The position numbers were made by a program, and so were the translations under genes. This document shows, piece by piece, positions 32,214 to 41,387 of a DNA stretch of 64,000 bases. Source of the DNA: Halomonas sp. M20 (GTDB taxonomy: Bacteria; Pseudomonadota; Gammaproteobacteria; Pseudomonadales; Halomonadaceae); assembly GCF_020622265.1 (NCBI RefSeq), contig NZ_JACNMQ010000001.1:744001-808000 (forward strand), read 5' to 3'. Below the pieces are notes generated by a model. That model saw only the letters and a program-made list of their open reading frames with translations, ran no database searches and was not told the DNA's origin. The number at the start of each line of letters is the position of its first letter. The stretch's first letter is position 1.

Positions 32214-34031
32214 CTAGTCTTTCGTGACGCGATTGATTTCCTCGAGACTAGTGACGCCCTCGAGGACTTTCTGCAAACCGCTGCGGCGCAAGTCTGCATA
32301 TCCTTCTTGCCGCGCCAGAGCATCGAGCTCCAGCGAATTGCCCTGCTGCATGATCAAGTGGCGCATCTCATTGCTGATTGGCACCACTTCGTAGATGCCG
32401 ACACGCCCTTTGTAGCCAAGCGTGCAGTGGCGGCACTCTCCCGGTTGATAGATCGTCGTACCGTTGAGCTCATCTTCAGTGAGCCCTTCTTTAATGAGAA
32501 CGTCATGAGGGATCTTTGCCGCTCGCTTGCAGTGCGGGCAAAGTTTGCGTGCCAGGCGTTGAGCGATAATCAACGAGATGGAGCTGGCGATGTTGAATGA
32601 GGCGACGCCCATGTTATTCAGACGTATCAGGGTTTCGGCCACGGAGTTGGTATGTACCGTCGAAAGCACCAGATGGCCTGTCTGTGCTGCCTTGATCGAT
32701 ATCTCGGCGGTTTCCAGATCGCGAATCTCGCCGACCATGATCACATCCGGATCCTGACGCAGGAATGCACGCAGGGCGCTGGCAAAATCGAGTCCTATCT
32801 TGGGATGTATATTGACCTGATTGACCCCGGCGACCTTGATTTCCACCGGATCTTCCGCAGTCGAGATGTTTCGCTCGATAGTGTTGAGGATATTCAAGCC
32901 GGTATATAGCGTCACGGTCTTGCCGCTACCCGTCGGCCCGGTGACCAGAATCATGCCCTGGGGCTGAGCCAAGGCGCGTTCATATATCGATTTTTGCGTC
33001 GGGGTGAACCCCAGGGCATCTATGCCCAGTTGGGCCGAAGATGGGTCGAGGATACGCAGGACGATCTTTTCACCGTACACCGTCGGCAGCGTATTGACGC
33101 GAAAATCGATCGATTTACCATTCGGCAACTTGAGTTTGATGGCGCCATCTTGAGGCAACCGTCGCTCGGAAATATCCAGGCGAGCCATGACCTTAATGCG
33201 AGCCGCGATACGCGTGCGCAGATTGAAGGGGGGCTGCGAGACTTCCAGCAATATACCGTCGATGCGAAAACGTATGCGAAAGCTGGATTCGTAGCTCTCG
33301 ACATGAATGTCCGAAGCGCCACGCTGAATCGCATCCTGCAGTATCTTGTTGACGAACTTGATGACTGGAGCGTCATCGCTGGAGGTGGCGGCCGTGTTTT
33401 CTCTGGACTCGGGGGCCTCCTCGTCGAGTACCATTCGGCTACCCTCATCCGCGAGGGCCTCCATGGTATTTTCGGACTCCGCCTGGGACAAATAGCTTTC
33501 CAGCGCCGGGATCAGCTGGTCGATGGAAGCGAGTACCGCTTCAACATTCAGACCGGTCGCAAACTGCAGCTCATCGAGTAGTGCCAGCGTGGAAGGAAAG
33601 GGCACGGCGACCGTGATGTGATAAGCGGTGCGCTTGAGCGGCATGATCTGATACTTGCGTAAAATTCGTTCGGGCATCTCGCTGGGGGAGGGAAGCGCCG
33701 TTATTGGCAACGCATCGAGATCAACGACTGGCAAGCCGTATTCCCGTCCCGCGGCCAGGGTCGCGTCTCGTGCCGCCAGCAAATCGTGTTCGATAACATA
33801 TTGCAGCAGCGAGATGTCGCTTTCATTGGCCTGCTGCTCGGCGTAATGAGCCGTGTCGGGGGCAAGCAGGCCATCGTCCACCAGCCGTTTCGCAAACCCT
33901 TGCAAACCTTCCGCGCCATGCTGCGAGCCGAACGGCGACGAAAGGCCATTCGATGAGATTGGCTCGCGTTCGCCATTCGCGTGGGAAAATGAATGCGGTG
34001 AGGAAAAAGGCGGTTGGTGCGACGTTGTCAT
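32214..34031 (-). CDS. pilB: Type IV pilus assembly ATPase PilB
   Basis: A 605-aa GspE/PilB secretion ATPase driving pilus extension. An N-terminal extension of about 45 residues, rich in Ser and His, precedes the MshEN-type N1 domain. The core has Walker A GPTGSGKT (Lys371), the Asp box and Walker B (QDPDVIMVGEIRDLETA), the His box (TGHLVLSTVHTN) and a C-terminal tetracysteine zinc site (CPHC, CRHC). Divergent from pilA across a 412-nt gap; upstream of pilC. Confidence 0.96.
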   Translation of the reverse strand: MTTSHQPPFSSPHSFSHANGEREPISSNGLSSPFGSQHGAEGLQGFAKRLVDDGLLAPDTAHYAEQQANESDISLLQYVIEHDLLAARDATLAAGREYGLPVVDLDALPITALPSPSEMPERILRKYQIMPLKRTAYHITVAVPFPSTLALLDELQFATGLNVEAVLASIDQLIPALESYLSQAESENTMEALADEGSRMVLDEEAPESRENTAATSSDDAPVIKFVNKILQDAIQRGASDIHVESYESSFRIRFRIDGILLEVSQPPFNLRTRIAARIKVMARLDISERRLPQDGAIKLKLPNGKSIDFRVNTLPTVYGEKIVLRILDPSSAQLGIDALGFTPTQKSIYERALAQPQGMILVTGPTGSGKTVTLYTGLNILNTIERNISTAEDPVEIKVAGVNQVNIHPKIGLDFASALRAFLRQDPDVIMVGEIRDLETAEISIKAAQTGHLVLSTVHTNSVAETLIRLNNMGVASFNIASSISLIIAQRLARKLCPHCKRAAKIPHDVLIKEGLTEDELNGTTIYQPGECRHCTLGYKGRVGIYEVVPISNEMRHLIMQQGNSLELDALARQEGYADLRRSGLQKVLEGVTSLEEINRVTKD

Positions 34032-34443
34032 GATGTTTTGCTCGGCGGTTTGTTCAGCGGTTCCCTAACATGCGGAGTTCAGGTGTTGGCTTGGCCTGAA
34101 GGCCGCGCAGCAGATGCGGTAATGTTTCTGTATTTCTATTTATCGGCATAATGGGCGTCAGAATTAGTTTTACGTTGTAGCTTTTTGTTGCAAAAAAGGC
34201 CGAGGTTAAACTGTAAATATAACGTCATATCTAAGTCATTCTCGTGAAGAATCTAGACCTTTTATCTCTCGTCTATTGCGGGCAGCGAAGTCAGTAACCA
34301 AGCAGCTTCCCAATGCTGAAAAACCCAAACAAGCCTAAAGATTAGCGGAGCTTGGTCGATAGCCTGAATATGAGCTTGCCATCGTGGAGAAGCCTCCTGG
34401 CAGGACTGGCACACAACATGATGTTTATACACGGGGAGTGACA
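34032..34443. other. pilB-pilA divergent intergenic region
   Basis: A 412-nt gap carrying the opposing promoters for pilB and pilA. I see no convincing gene. A GGCCTGAAGGCC inverted repeat lies near 34094. Upstream of pilA the sequence CTGGCAGGACTGGCAC (34396-34411) recalls part of a sigma-54 site, but GG-to-GC spacing is two bases short, so no sigma-54 promoter is called. The pilA ribosome-binding site is GGGGAG just before its ATG. Confidence 0.4.
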
Positions 34444-34950
34444 ATGAAAAGGGCAATGAGAAGGCAGGGCGGTTTCACCTTGATCGAGTTGATGGTCGTG
34501 GTGGCGATCATTGGGGTGCTCGCGGCGATCGCCATCCCGCAGTATCAGAATTATGTGGCGAAGTCTCAGGTTAGCCGAGTCATGGCGGAAACGGGTCAGC
34601 TTCGCACCTCTGTCGAGAGTTGTATTCTGGAAGGCCGTACCGTTATTGGTGATGGCGCGGGTCAATGCGACCCGGGTGCGACCGGCTCTAACCTTTTAAC
34701 GGGGACGGCCCAGACTTCTTATACATTACCGGCGGGAACGGGTGTTCCTCAGATTCCTGACACTCTTACTTCAACTGCGACTATTACCTCTACTTTCGGC
34801 AATAACGCAGCCACGGTCCTCACAGATGCCCCTGCAAAGACATTGACCTGGACTAGATCTGCAGATGGAAGTTGGACGTGCGAAACGACGGCTGATGCGA
34901 ATCTCGCTCCCGGTGGTTGTCCTGCATCAACGACAGTAACAACTAATTAA
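34444..34950 (+). CDS. pilA: Type IV major pilin PilA
   Basis: A 168-aa type IVa prepilin. Positively charged 10-residue leader ([10 protein letters not shown]) is cut by PilD before Phe11; the mature N-terminus [20 protein letters not shown] carries the invariant Glu5 needed for methylation and assembly and forms the hydrophobic spine. The globular part has four Cys (in ESCIL, GQCDPG, WTCET and GGCPAS), the last pair being the usual C-terminal disulfide loop. Thr/Ala-rich surface. Divergent from pilBCD. Confidence 0.95.
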   Translation: MKRAMRRQGGFTLIELMVVVAIIGVLAAIAIPQYQNYVAKSQVSRVMAETGQLRTSVESCILEGRTVIGDGAGQCDPGATGSNLLTGTAQTSYTLPAGTGVPQIPDTLTSTATITSTFGNNAATVLTDAPAKTLTWTRSADGSWTCETTADANLAPGGCPASTTVTTN

Positions 34951-34978
34951 ATTGTTAAATATTAGATTGTTTATTAAT

Positions 34979-34997
34979 GGCCGACGTTTGTCGGCCA
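34979..34997 (+). terminator. Hairpin downstream of pilA
   Basis: TGGCCGAC and GTCGGCCA pair across a TTT loop 28 bp after the pilA stop. There is no T run behind it, so it may be a transcript-stabilising 3' hairpin rather than an intrinsic terminator. Confidence 0.5.
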
Positions 34998-35138
34998 CAT
35001 ACTGCGAGTGAAGAAAACAATAAGCCAAATTGGTTCCTGTTCAACTTGCTCTCTTCTTTGCTTATCAACTATTTTGAATACAGTGTTTAGCATCGATTCC
35101 CATAAAAGAAAACGAAGCAAACCTAGAGGTACGCACAC

Positions 35139-35408
35139 ATGGCTATTTTTTCAGTCAATTACGATCTTCGTCTTCCCCAAGAGTACGCCGAGTTTTATCA
35201 AGCCCTGGAGGCCTATCCGCACATCCACGCGATGGATTGCTGCTGGATGATCGAAGCCGACGCTGAAGCCGGGGAAATACGCGATGCGTTGATGCCATTT
35301 CTTGCGGGCGGAGATGCATTGTTCGTCAATCGCGTCAGTGATGGCTGGGCGGGGGCAGGAACGCAGTGCGGGCAGTGGCTGAACCAGCGGATCGCACAGT
35401 ACGCGTAA
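35139..35408 (+). CDS. Orphan Cas2-like ferredoxin-fold protein
   Basis: An 89-aa protein that opens with a beta strand ending in Asp (MAIFSVNYDLR) and continues FYQALEAY, a second hydrophobic strand (CCWMIEADA), EIRDALMPFL and DALFVNRVSDGW. This pattern resembles small Cas2/VapD-like proteins, often labelled SinR family in databases, which are found away from CRISPR loci. No array or cas genes are present here. AGAGGT precedes the ATG at 9 nt. Function unknown; assignment by recalled resemblance. It lies between pilA and a convergent hypothetical gene. Confidence 0.6.
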   Translation: MAIFSVNYDLRLPQEYAEFYQALEAYPHIHAMDCCWMIEADAEAGEIRDALMPFLAGGDALFVNRVSDGWAGAGTQCGQWLNQRIAQYA

Positions 35409-35462
35409 AATGATGATATGGAGCGGCAGGGACGCCGCAGCCATCAAGCTTCCAGTAGCTTT

Positions 35463-35771
35463 TCAATAAAGCGCCTGCTCCTCGGTAACCACCTCCTTCA
35501 ATACATCCAGATACAGCTTATCCGCCTCGGAGTGCTCGCTCGGGTCCTCGGGGATGTGGGTGCTGGTAGTATCGGATATCTCGCTGGCGATTCTCGCCAG
35601 CAACTCCTGCTCGCTGACGTAATCGCCCCCAGCATTCTCCCCCCGCTCACGATAGGCGCGTCGCGCAACCTCCAGCGACTGTTCAAGAATCTGCGGATCC
35701 TGCAGCAACTTCTTGATGAAGTGTCGCAGCTCATTGATCACACGTACTTTCTGCATTTCGGAACTGGCCAT
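35463..35771 (-). CDS. Hypothetical 102-aa acidic helical protein
   Basis: Not recognised. The 102-aa product is predicted mostly alpha-helical, soluble and acidic, with MQKVRVINELRHFIKKLLQD at the N-terminus and a Glu/Asp-rich C-terminal half (HIPEDPSEHSEADKLYLDVL). There is no signal peptide or membrane segment. ATG 35771 is chosen because GGGAG lies upstream at good spacing; the frame extends 15 codons further. It converges with the Cas2-like gene and is divergent from the Lap secretion genes. Confidence 0.6.
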   Translation of the reverse strand: MASSEMQKVRVINELRHFIKKLLQDPQILEQSLEVARRAYRERGENAGGDYVSEQELLARIASEISDTTSTHIPEDPSEHSEADKLYLDVLKEVVTEEQALY

Positions 35772-35816
35772 GACAAGGGCTCCCGGGACTGGACCATTAT
35801 AGTGCGACGATAGCAC

Positions 35817-36164
35817 GCGGAGTCTTGATCGTCAGTTGCGAATACGCTGCGATGACGTGAGAGGCCATATGCTGTGCCGACCCCACAGACAGGGCGCCAA
35901 TAGGCTCGGCGTCCTTGCCCCCGCCTCGAATCTACGTTCGTGACATCAGAAAATCCTCTTTCGTGACATCAATAGTGCGGAAAAAGGTTCTTGTTTTGCC
36001 TCGCATCTCGTAGAATCGAATAATGCTTTTTTGTACGCATAAATAGTGAGTCTCATAGTAATAATAGAGAGCACTACTATCCTGCTTTTCCTGATCCGAC
36101 AATCCAGGTGGCGCCTCGACGCCGCCTACGCCGGCCTGTGCCGCGTAAACGAGGACTTCATTTG
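35817..36164. other. Upstream region of the Lap secretion operon
   Basis: About 350 nt without a supportable gene. It holds two exact copies of TTCGTGACATCA (35937-35948 and 35960-35971) with a 23-bp period, an inverted repeat ATAGTA (36055-36060) / TACTAT (36075-36080), and AT-rich promoter-like sequence around 35988-36030. The GAGGA site at about 36151 serves the TolC-like gene. Most likely the control region of the adhesin secretion operon; inferred from position. Confidence 0.5.
35937..35971. repeat. Tandem 12-bp direct repeat, possible operator
   Basis: TTCGTGACATCA occurs twice with starts 23 bp apart, about two helical turns, so a dimeric regulator could bind both on one DNA face. It lies some 190 bp before the TolC-like gene. 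No known regulator consensus is recognised. Confidence 0.45.
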
Positions 36165-37592
36165 ATGCGGTTGTTTTTACCCACGCTCTCCCTGCTTCCT
36201 TTTACTTTTTTGCTCTCTTCCACCGTTGTGGCGGCTCCAGATGTGGATTCACTGCAGGAAGCAGTGCAACAGGCGGTCACGGAAAACCCGGAGGTAGGAG
36301 TCAGTTGGCACGATTTCCAGGCGGCCATGGACGAGGTGGACATGGCGCGAGGCGGGTATTTTCCCAGTGTCGATATCAACGCCGGTGTGGGGCGGGAATA
36401 TCGCGACAGGGATGATCGGGACACCTACAATTCGAGTTTCAGTGAGATAAGCCTGACTCAGATGCTATGGGATGGCTTCGCCACCGCCAGCGAGGTCAAG
36501 CGTCTCGATAGCGCCAAGCTTGTTAGCTACTACGAATTGATGCGCACCAGCAACGAGGTGGCGCTGGATGTTGTGCGCGCCTACCAGGATGTACGGCGCT
36601 ATCGAGCGCTGGTGCGGCTGGCCAAGGAGAATTACGCCAAGCATCTTCGTGTCTACGATCGGATCGAGCAGCGGGCTCGCTCCGGTGCAGGTCGCCGGGT
36701 CGATCTCGAACAGATCGACGGTCGCCTGGCCCTGGCGGAATCGAACCTGCTGACAGAGGCCACCAACCTGCATGACGTCAGCGCGCGATTCCAGCGTCTG
36801 GTGGGTGTGCTTCCGGCGGACACCCTGGCGCCGATACCGGATTTCGATGCGCGCCTGCCGGAATCGATCGATTCCGCGGCGCGGGCCGCTTTCGAAGGTA
36901 ACCCGGGCTTTCATGCGGCGATCGAGAACATCGAAGCCGCTCGGGCGGAGGCCAGGGGCACCCGCGCTGCCTTCCATCCGCAGCTGGATTTTCGTGCCCG
37001 CACCGGCACGAACAACGAGGACGGGGTCAACGGCCGCTACGACGAAGGCGCCGTGGAGATCGTGGCCAGCATGAACCTGTACCGGGGTGGCTCGGACCTG
37101 GCGTCCTATCGGCGTACCAGCGACCTGGTCAACCGGGCCAAGAGCCTGCGCGACAAGGAGTGCGTAGATCTGCGTCAGACCACCACCATCGCTTACAACG
37201 ATGCACGGCGCATCACCGAGCAGCTCGACTACCTCAATCAGCATCGGCTTTCGATCGGCCGAGTGCGCGGCGCCTATCAGCAGCAGTTCGATATCGGTCA
37301 GCGCACACTGCTGGACGTGCTGGATTCCGAGAACGAATATTTTCAGGCCAGCCGTGCCTATGCGAATGCGGATTTCGATCTGTCCCTGGCTCAAGCGCGC
37401 ATTCTGACGGCTATGGGGCAGCTCTTGCCGGCACTCGACGTCTCCAGAGGCGGCGTACCGACACTTGCCGAACTCGGCAGCGATGGCGTTGCCATTGAGG
37501 CGGATGCCATCTGCCCGACGTCCGCACCATCAAGCGACAGTCTGGATACGCTGATCTCAGACCTGAGAAGCAGCCAACGCTTTGATCGCTAG
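36165..37592 (+). CDS. TolC-family outer-membrane channel of the Lap type I secretion system (LapE-like)
   Basis: A 475-aa TolC/AggA-family protein. Sec signal peptide (MRLFLPTLSLLPFTFLLSSTVVAA), then two repeated outer-membrane-efflux units of long coiled-coil helices and beta strands; conserved segments include SLTQMLWDG, FHPQLDFRARTG and the RTLLDVLDSENEYFQA motif near residue 385. It would form the outer-membrane pore through which the adhesin is exported and held. Start ATG 36165 has GAGGA upstream. Followed within 10 nt by the ABC transporter. Confidence 0.9.
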   Translation: MRLFLPTLSLLPFTFLLSSTVVAAPDVDSLQEAVQQAVTENPEVGVSWHDFQAAMDEVDMARGGYFPSVDINAGVGREYRDRDDRDTYNSSFSEISLTQMLWDGFATASEVKRLDSAKLVSYYELMRTSNEVALDVVRAYQDVRRYRALVRLAKENYAKHLRVYDRIEQRARSGAGRRVDLEQIDGRLALAESNLLTEATNLHDVSARFQRLVGVLPADTLAPIPDFDARLPESIDSAARAAFEGNPGFHAAIENIEAARAEARGTRAAFHPQLDFRARTGTNNEDGVNGRYDEGAVEIVASMNLYRGGSDLASYRRTSDLVNRAKSLRDKECVDLRQTTTIAYNDARRITEQLDYLNQHRLSIGRVRGAYQQQFDIGQRTLLDVLDSENEYFQASRAYANADFDLSLAQARILTAMGQLLPALDVSRGGVPTLAELGSDGVAIEADAICPTSAPSSDSLDTLISDLRSSQRFDR

Positions 37593-37601
37593 GGGGACCT
37601 C

Positions 37602-39863
37602 GTGACCAGTCAATTCGCGTTAAAGCCTGAGTCAAAGCAAGATCAAGAGCCAGGGCGGAATAAAGAGTCGGGGCGAGGTAGAGAGCCGGAGTCGGGGCGA
37701 AATAAAGAACCGGGGCGAGAAAGAGCCCCAAGCCCGGTCAAGGGCGGGGATTTGCTCGAATGCCTACGGATAGTGGCCCGAGCTCACGACCGGAACCTGA
37801 CCTCAGAGGCGGCGCTATCAGGGCTGCCCTTGGAAAACGGCGAGCTGACGCCGAGTATATTTCCTCGTGCGGCGGCTCGGGTTGGTCTGACGGCGCGCCA
37901 GATTCGTTGCTCACTTTCTCGCCTCAACCCCCAGCTATTCCCAGTCATCCTGCTGCTGGAGCCTGGTCGAGCCTGTGTGCTGCTGAGCCTGGATACTGAA
38001 CGGGATCAAGCCCGAATCGCCTACCCGGAGCTTGGCGAGGCGGCTGTCGAGGTGCCTTTAGAGGAATTGCAGGCCCGCTACAGCGGCCGCGCCCTCTATG
38101 CCCGTCCGCAGTTTCGCTATGATGCCCGCAGCCCGGAAGTTCGCCAGCACAAGCAGCGCCACTGGTTCTGGGGCGTCATCCTCGAGAACCGCAGCCTCTA
38201 CCGGGATGTGCTGATTGCCTCCATCGTGATCAATCTGTTCGCCATCGCCATGCCGCTGTTCGTGATGAACGTCTACGACCGGGTGGTGCCGAATCAGGCT
38301 ACGGAAACCCTCTGGGCCCTGGCCGCCGGGATCTTTCTGGTGCTGTGTTTCGATCTGATCCTGCGTCTGACGCGCAATGCCTTTGTCGATCTGGCCGCCA
38401 GTCGGGCGGACGTCAAACTCTCCTCCAAATTGATGCAGCGGGTGCTGGGCATGCGCATGGAAGCGCGTCCTGCTTCCACCGGCTCCTTCGCCGCCACGCT
38501 ACAATCCTTCGAGTCCGTGCGCGGGTTCATCGGTTCTGCCACGGTGGTGAGTCTGGTGGACCTGCCTTTTGTGCTGCTGTTCGCCGGCATCATCGCCATT
38601 ATCTCGCCCTATCTGGTCATCCCCATCGTCATCGGCGTCGTCTTCGTGCTGCTTTATGCCCTGGCAGCCCAGGGCAAGATGCATGAACTCTCCGAGACCA
38701 CCTGGCGGGTCGGGGCCCAGCGCAATGCCACGCTGGTGGAGAGCCTGGCCAATCTGGAGACCGTGAAAACGCTGCGCGGCGAAGGGCGCATTCAGGGGGT
38801 ATGGGAAAAGACCACCGCGTTTCTGTCCCGTACGTCGGCGCAAATGCGCCTGCTGGGGTCGTCCGTGGGCAGCGTGGCCCAATGGACACAGCAGAGCGTG
38901 GCGGTGGCGATCATCATTATCGGCGTCTATCTGATCGTTGCCGGCGACTTGAGCCAGGGCGGCTTGATCGCGGCCTACCTGCTGTCGTCCCGGGCCATGG
39001 CGCCGGTGAGTCAGGCGGCGGCCTTGATGGCCCAGTATCACAATGCCGCAACGGCGCTGACATCGCTTAACGAAGTGATGGAAAAACCGGAAGAGCGTCC
39101 GGAAGGGCGCCAGTACGTGAGCCGCACTCAGGTGAACGGCCATCTCGAGCTGCGCGGCGTGACCCTGCGCTACCCGAATGAGGAACGAGACGCGCTACGG
39201 GACGTGTCGGTGAAGATTCGTGCCGGGGAGAAGGTGGCGGTGCTGGGCCGGATGGGCTCGGGTAAATCCACCCTCAACAAGCTGCTGCAGGGGCTTTACC
39301 AGCCTACCGCCGGGGCGGTGATGGTAGACGACGTGGATATTCGCCAGCTCGACCCTATCGAGCTGCGTCGGCATATCGGCTACGTGCCCCAGGATATCAG
39401 CCTGTTCTATGGCTCACTGCGGGACAACATCCTGGCAGCCGGGGGCAGCGATGGCGTCGATGACGAGGCGCTGCTGCGCTCGATCAAGATCGGCGGACTC
39501 GAATCCATGGTCTCCGCTCATCCACAAGGGGTGGAGATGCCCGTCGGGGAGCGCGGTGAGTTGCTTTCCGGCGGTCAGCGGCAGAGCGTGGCGATTGCCC
39601 GCGCCCTGGTGAACGACCCGCAAATTCTATTGCTAGACGAGCCCACTAGCGCCATGGATCACGCCGGCGAAGAAGCGTTCAAGCGCAGGCTGGCGGTCTA
39701 TGCCAAATCCAGGACGCTGATCGTCATGACTCACCGTAGTGCCTTGCTGGCGCTGATGGATCGCATCGTCGTGATGGACGGGGGCCGTGTCGTTGCGGAT
39801 GGGCCCAAGGATGAGGTGATCGAGGCGCTGCGCAGCGGAAAGATCGGGAGGGCCAGTCAATGA
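37602..39863 (+). CDS. lapB: Type I secretion ABC transporter/permease (LapB-like)
   Basis: A 753-aa exporter. An unusual low-complexity N-terminal extension (about residues 10-45) rich in Gly, Arg, Glu and Pro precedes a degenerate C39-like domain without catalytic Cys/His, then a six-segment membrane domain (from about 190) and an ATPase with Walker A GRMGSGKST (Lys555), signature LLSGGQRQSVAIARAL and Walker B ILLLDEPTSAMD. GTG start with AGGGGG upstream. In Lap systems this protein powers adhesin export. Overlaps the next gene by 4 nt. Confidence 0.93.
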   Translation: MTSQFALKPESKQDQEPGRNKESGRGREPESGRNKEPGRERAPSPVKGGDLLECLRIVARAHDRNLTSEAALSGLPLENGELTPSIFPRAAARVGLTARQIRCSLSRLNPQLFPVILLLEPGRACVLLSLDTERDQARIAYPELGEAAVEVPLEELQARYSGRALYARPQFRYDARSPEVRQHKQRHWFWGVILENRSLYRDVLIASIVINLFAIAMPLFVMNVYDRVVPNQATETLWALAAGIFLVLCFDLILRLTRNAFVDLAASRADVKLSSKLMQRVLGMRMEARPASTGSFAATLQSFESVRGFIGSATVVSLVDLPFVLLFAGIIAIISPYLVIPIVIGVVFVLLYALAAQGKMHELSETTWRVGAQRNATLVESLANLETVKTLRGEGRIQGVWEKTTAFLSRTSAQMRLLGSSVGSVAQWTQQSVAVAIIIIGVYLIVAGDLSQGGLIAAYLLSSRAMAPVSQAAALMAQYHNAATALTSLNEVMEKPEERPEGRQYVSRTQVNGHLELRGVTLRYPNEERDALRDVSVKIRAGEKVAVLGRMGSGKSTLNKLLQGLYQPTAGAVMVDDVDIRQLDPIELRRHIGYVPQDISLFYGSLRDNILAAGGSDGVDDEALLRSIKIGGLESMVSAHPQGVEMPVGERGELLSGGQRQSVAIARALVNDPQILLLDEPTSAMDHAGEEAFKRRLAVYAKSRTLIVMTHRSALLALMDRIVVMDGGRVVADGPKDEVIEALRSGKIGRASQ

Positions 39864-41302
39864 GCGACGCCTCTCTATCATCTAGCTCAAAAAGAAGCGC
39901 AGAACAACGCGGCTTCGAATCACTGGGGCGTGTCTCCGAGCACGGCGGCAAGGCGTTTCGACCGCTGATTGATCGCGTGTTTGCCCGCTGGGTGTCCGGC
40001 GCTCATCTGGAGCGGGACTGGGCCAGCGACGCGGACTGGGCGCGTATGCAGCAGGACCCGATGCGGGCGCGGGCGCTGCTCTATCTGGTGGTGTTCGCAT
40101 TGATAGGGCTGCTTGCCTGGGCCGCTCTCGCGGAGATCGACGAGGTCACCAAGGGCGTGGGCCGAGTGATTCCTTCTTCGAAGCTCAAGGTCATCCAGTC
40201 CTTCGACGGCGGCGTGGTGAAGGAACTGGATGTGCAAGAAGGGCAGATCGTCGAGAAAGGCCAGCTCTTGATGCGCATCGACCCGACCCGCTTCGTGTCC
40301 TCGTTTCGGGAAGGGGTGGCCAAATCCCTGGCGCTGCAAGCCAAGGCAGAAAGGCTGCGGGCGCTCTCCAACGATCAGCCTTTCGTGCCCACGGCGGAAT
40401 TGCTGGCGCAAGCCCCGGCGCTGGCCGCTCATGAACGCAGGCTTTATGAGACCAGCCTGCAGGCGCTTGAAGAAGCCCAGTCCATTGTCCGGGAGCAACT
40501 GAACCAGCGCCGGGAAGAGCTCAAGGAGGCCGAGGCCCGCTTCAATCAGGCGTCTCGGTCGCTGAATCTGGCCTCTCGGGAACTCAACTTGACCCGGCCG
40601 CTGCTGGATTCCGGGGCGGTCTCCGAGGTGGAAGTATTGCGTCTGGAGCGGGAGGTTTCCAACGCTCGCGGCGAGCGCAATCAGGCCAGTGCCCAGGTGG
40701 CCAGGCTCAAGGCAGCCATCGAAGAGGCCCAAGGCAAGGTGCGGGAAGTGACCCTGGACATGCAAAACGAGTGGCGGGTAGCGCTCTCCGAAACTCTGGG
40801 GCAGCTGGCAGCCCTCAAGGAGAGCAATGTCGGCCTGCAGGACAAGGTGAGCATGGCGGAGATTCGTTCCCCGGTGGCAGGCACCATACAGCGGTTGAAC
40901 GTCACGACGCTGGGCGGCGTCGTTCAACCCGGTCAGGACGTGGTGGAGATCGTGCCCAGCGACGACCAGCTATTGGTCGAGGCGCGCATCGCTCCCCAGG
41001 ACATCGCCTTTTTACGCCCAGGACAGTCGGCGTTTGTAAAGTTCACCGCCTATGACTTCGCCATTTACGGCGGTATGCAGGCGACCCTCGAGCACATCAG
41101 CGCCGACACCATCACCGACGACGAAGGCAACACCTTCTATCTGGTACGGGTGCGCACCGAAGACACGGCGCTGGGGGAAGCTCTGACGATCATTCCCGGC
41201 ATGACTGCCCAGGTGGACATTCGCACCGGCAAGCGCACGGTGCTTGAGTATCTTCTCAAACCCATTCTACGCATCAAAGGCAACGCGCTGACGGAGCGCT
41301 GA
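39860..41302 (+). CDS. lapC: HlyD-family membrane fusion protein (LapC-like)
   Basis: A 480-aa periplasmic adaptor. Cytoplasmic N-terminus, one membrane segment at about residues 75-95, then the lipoyl half-motif (VIQSFDGGVVKELDVQEGQIV), a long alpha-helical hairpin (about 150-310) and the second lipoyl half (IRSPVAGTIQRLNVTTLGGVVQPGQDVVEIVP, in two parts), ending in a beta-barrel domain. It bridges the ABC transporter to the TolC-like channel. Overlaps lapB by 4 nt; the adhesin gene follows by 85 nt. Confidence 0.93.
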   Translation: MSDASLSSSSKRSAEQRGFESLGRVSEHGGKAFRPLIDRVFARWVSGAHLERDWASDADWARMQQDPMRARALLYLVVFALIGLLAWAALAEIDEVTKGVGRVIPSSKLKVIQSFDGGVVKELDVQEGQIVEKGQLLMRIDPTRFVSSFREGVAKSLALQAKAERLRALSNDQPFVPTAELLAQAPALAAHERRLYETSLQALEEAQSIVREQLNQRREELKEAEARFNQASRSLNLASRELNLTRPLLDSGAVSEVEVLRLEREVSNARGERNQASAQVARLKAAIEEAQGKVREVTLDMQNEWRVALSETLGQLAALKESNVGLQDKVSMAEIRSPVAGTIQRLNVTTLGGVVQPGQDVVEIVPSDDQLLVEARIAPQDIAFLRPGQSAFVKFTAYDFAIYGGMQATLEHISADTITDDEGNTFYLVRVRTEDTALGEALTIIPGMTAQVDIRTGKRTVLEYLLKPILRIKGNALTER

Positions 41303-41387
41303 CTCAGTCGACGCCACTATAAAAACGCCGGTGCTCGCTTCAGCGGGATTGGCATAAGAAATTTATCCGCTCGCAGGGAGCTGATTC

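Noticed and set aside
34390-34443. Sigma-54 promoter for pilA
   Set aside because: The best candidate, CTGGCAGGACTGGCAC, has GG and GC two bases too close, and the nearby TTGC has no GG at the right distance.
35008-35250. An 80-codon ORF overlapping the Cas2-like gene
   Set aside because: It overlaps a better supported frame, and lacks a ribosome-binding site and family features.
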